15,640 nt of DNA from CAYLLN01 sp036496265. GTDB taxonomy: Bacteria > Planctomycetota > Planctomycetia > Pirellulales > Pirellulaceae. The translations under genes were made by a program, and so were the position numbers. This document shows, piece after piece, positions 14,105 through 15,640 of the stretch (position 1 is the stretch's first letter; each line of letters starts with the position of its first letter). The notes beneath the pieces are model-generated. The model made no database searches and was not told the DNA's origin. It worked only from the letters and a program-made list of their open reading frames with translations. The stretch is taken from positions 1 through 15,640 of the forward strand of contig DASXLL010000251.1 in NCBI GenBank assembly GCA_036496265.1. The letters run 5' to 3'.

Positions 14105-15640
14105 CTAGTGTTGCAAAATGAATTCGTTGCTGTTGAGGACGGCCCAGAAGATGTCTTGGAGGGCGTTGGCGACGAAATGAATGGGTGGTTGGGTGGTTTT
14201 GCCTTTGCCTTTGGTGTACGCCCGCTCCACCTCCCGCATCAGGAGCTGGTTCGTGACGGTCAGCTCGTTTTGGGTTGGCCGGCGGGCGATAGCGGCTTCG
14301 AAGAGATATTGAACTTTTTCGGCCGGCTTCATGTTGCCGGCGGCGAGCTTGTAGATGTAGCCGCCTTCCTTCGACTCGATGGCCTTCTTCATCAGCTCGC
14401 CGTTCATGAGCATGAGGGCCTGCGGAATTGTGCCATTGAAAGTCGTGGTTTCTTCGCCTTCGTCGTTACCGAAGGCGACAACGAATTGCTTCATCCAATC
14501 GGCCCGCAGCCGCTCTTGATCCGCGGCCGGCAGCGCGAGCTCGTCGCCGCGAGTGGCAACCAACAGTGATTGGTAAAGCTCTTCGGCTTCCATTTGCCGG
14601 AGGTAGAAGTGCGAGAATTTTGGGGATTCGCCAAGCAGCGGGTCGTCGCTTTTGTTCGAGCTGGTGATCTTGCTGGAGAGCGAATAGGGCTCGCTGAGAA
14701 CGATCCAGCGGATTAGATCCTTCATGTTGTAGCTGTTCTTGCGGACTTCTTCGCCGAGGTATTCGAGCAGGGCCGGATGCGAGGGAACATTGTGCGGGCC
14801 GAGGTCATCGACCGGCTTCGTGAAGGCATAGCCCAGGAAGTGCTTCCACATGCGGTTGGCGATCGTCTTGTCCAGAAAGGGCGATTGCAGCATGAGCTTG
14901 CCGAGCTCTTTGCGGCGGTCGCAATCGGACAGATGGCCATTGCGACTGATCTCGGTGCCATCGACGAAGACGGGGAAGGCCGATTGGAGCAGGCCGTTGC
15001 GCAGCTCGTAGTAAATGATGGCCTCTTTGGCAGAGGCGTTGGACGTGGCGCCTTCGCCGCGGAAATCCTGGTTGAAGAGCTTGGCGTTCTCGAGATCGCG
15101 CTGCGGCCGGCGGGGATTGACATTCGTTTGCCGGAAGAAGGCGTTCATCTCCCAGAATTTTTGCTGCTTCCATTCATTGAACGGGTGATTGTGGCACTGC
15201 GTGCATTGCACTTGCAGTCCAAGGAAGATTTTGGAAGTCATTGCCGTGGCTTGGACACCGTTATCTTCGAGCTTGCCGACAAGAAAGTTGGTGGCGCCGT
15301 TGAAATCCTTGTTAGCCTTTTCCGAATCGCCGGGCGAGGTGCTGCCGGTGGCGGTGACCAGCTCATAGACCATCGTGTTGTACGGCTTTTCGCGGGCGAA
15401 CGAGTCGCGAAGATATTTGAGCATGCCTTCGCGGCTGATGAGCGTGCGGCGTTCCAGGCCGCCGTTGCGACCGATTAAGACGTTGGCCCAAACCGTGCTC
15501 CAATTGCGGGCGTAGTCTTCGGTGTAGTCGGAGTCGTTAAGAATCTTGCTGACGAGCTTGGCTTTTTTGTCGTTCTCTTTGCTTTGCAGGAATTCGCGGA
15601 GCTCTGTGACGGTGGGAATGCGGCCGAGCACGTCGAGATA
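14105..15640 (-). CDS. DUF1549 and DUF1553 protein, N-terminus beyond the window
   Basis: The frame is open to the right edge, so only the last 511 residues are seen. The visible start, YLDVLGRIPT, is the middle of the usual DUF1549 opening (a YLDLTGRLPT-type sequence), so the gene continues upstream and the GTG at 15631 is not its start. DUF1549 covers about the first 200 visible residues and contains the haem-type motif CTQCHNHPF at 15205-15179. DUF1553 follows with KELGKLMLQSPFLDKTIANR, then MWKHFLGYAFTKPVDDLGP, and NVPSHPALLEYLG. Such proteins usually carry an exported N-terminus, often with a cytochrome c-like domain, and pair with DUF1501 proteins. Their function is unknown. Confidence 0.93.
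   Translation of the reverse strand, partial: YLDVLGRIPTVTELREFLQSKENDKKAKLVSKILNDSDYTEDYARNWSTVWANVLIGRNGGLERRTLISREGMLKYLRDSFAREKPYNTMVYELVTATGSTSPGDSEKANKDFNGATNFLVGKLEDNGVQATAMTSKIFLGLQVQCTQCHNHPFNEWKQQKFWEMNAFFRQTNVNPRRPQRDLENAKLFNQDFRGEGATSNASAKEAIIYYELRNGLLQSAFPVFVDGTEISRNGHLSDCDRRKELGKLMLQSPFLDKTIANRMWKHFLGYAFTKPVDDLGPHNVPSHPALLEYLGEEVRKNSYNMKDLIRWIVLSEPYSLSSKITSSNKSDDPLLGESPKFSHFYLRQMEAEELYQSLLVATRGDELALPAADQERLRADWMKQFVVAFGNDEGEETTTFNGTIPQALMLMNGELMKKAIESKEGGYIYKLAAGNMKPAEKVQYLFEAAIARRPTQNELTVTNQLLMREVERAYTKGKGKTTQPPIHFVANALQDIFWAVLNSNEFILQH

Overview
The window looks like a chromosomal segment of a high-GC planctomycete, most likely of the Pirellulales type. The best evidence is the right-hand gene pair: a DUF1549/DUF1553 protein with a CTQCH motif followed by a twin-arginine DUF1501 protein, a hallmark of that group. 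An exported hydroxypyruvate isomerase-like TIM barrel, a Gfo/Idh/MocA oxidoreductase, an 8-haem cytochrome fused to HEAT and TPR repeats, and many small palindromes between genes fit the same picture. No rRNA, tRNA, CRISPR array or transposase gene was seen.

Layout. 1-6193 is an ordinary gene-dense stretch: a YhcC-like radical SAM protein (-), an FHA-domain protein (+), a long acyl-CoA dehydrogenase (-), a UVR-motif protein (+), a Tat-exported TIM-barrel protein (-) and a Nudix-like protein (-). 6194-8100 is a gene-poor accessory stretch. It holds two hairpin repeats, an 18-unit heptanucleotide array, a 12-bp inverted repeat enclosing about 90 bp, an unrecognised open frame, a frameshifted and shortened DUF5343 gene, a frameshifted antitoxin-like small gene, and a cluster of palindromes. 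8101-10707 is the cytochrome. 10797-11258 is a secreted thioredoxin-like protein (-), and 11547-12581 is the Gfo/Idh/MocA protein (+). 12748-15640 is the DUF1501 plus DUF1549/1553 operon (-), whose upstream gene runs off the right edge.

How the genes fit together. The only clear functional unit is the DUF1549/1553-DUF1501 pair. Five of the products (TIM barrel, cytochrome, thioredoxin-like, DUF1501 and probably DUF1549/1553) appear to act outside the cytoplasm. The remaining genes are mostly single or convergent and are separated by hairpin repeats. Two decayed small genes, each apparently damaged by a single-base shift, mark 6.95-7.6 kb as a relic island.

The most distinctive signal is repeat structure rather than a new gene system. 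Three unrelated sequences (6364-6489, 9485-9512, 12585-12727) all repeat with a 7-base period, and one lies inside the cytochrome coding region. At least four families of short palindromes are dispersed between genes, and three of them sit directly in front of genes for exported proteins. I found no convincing undescribed multi-gene system.
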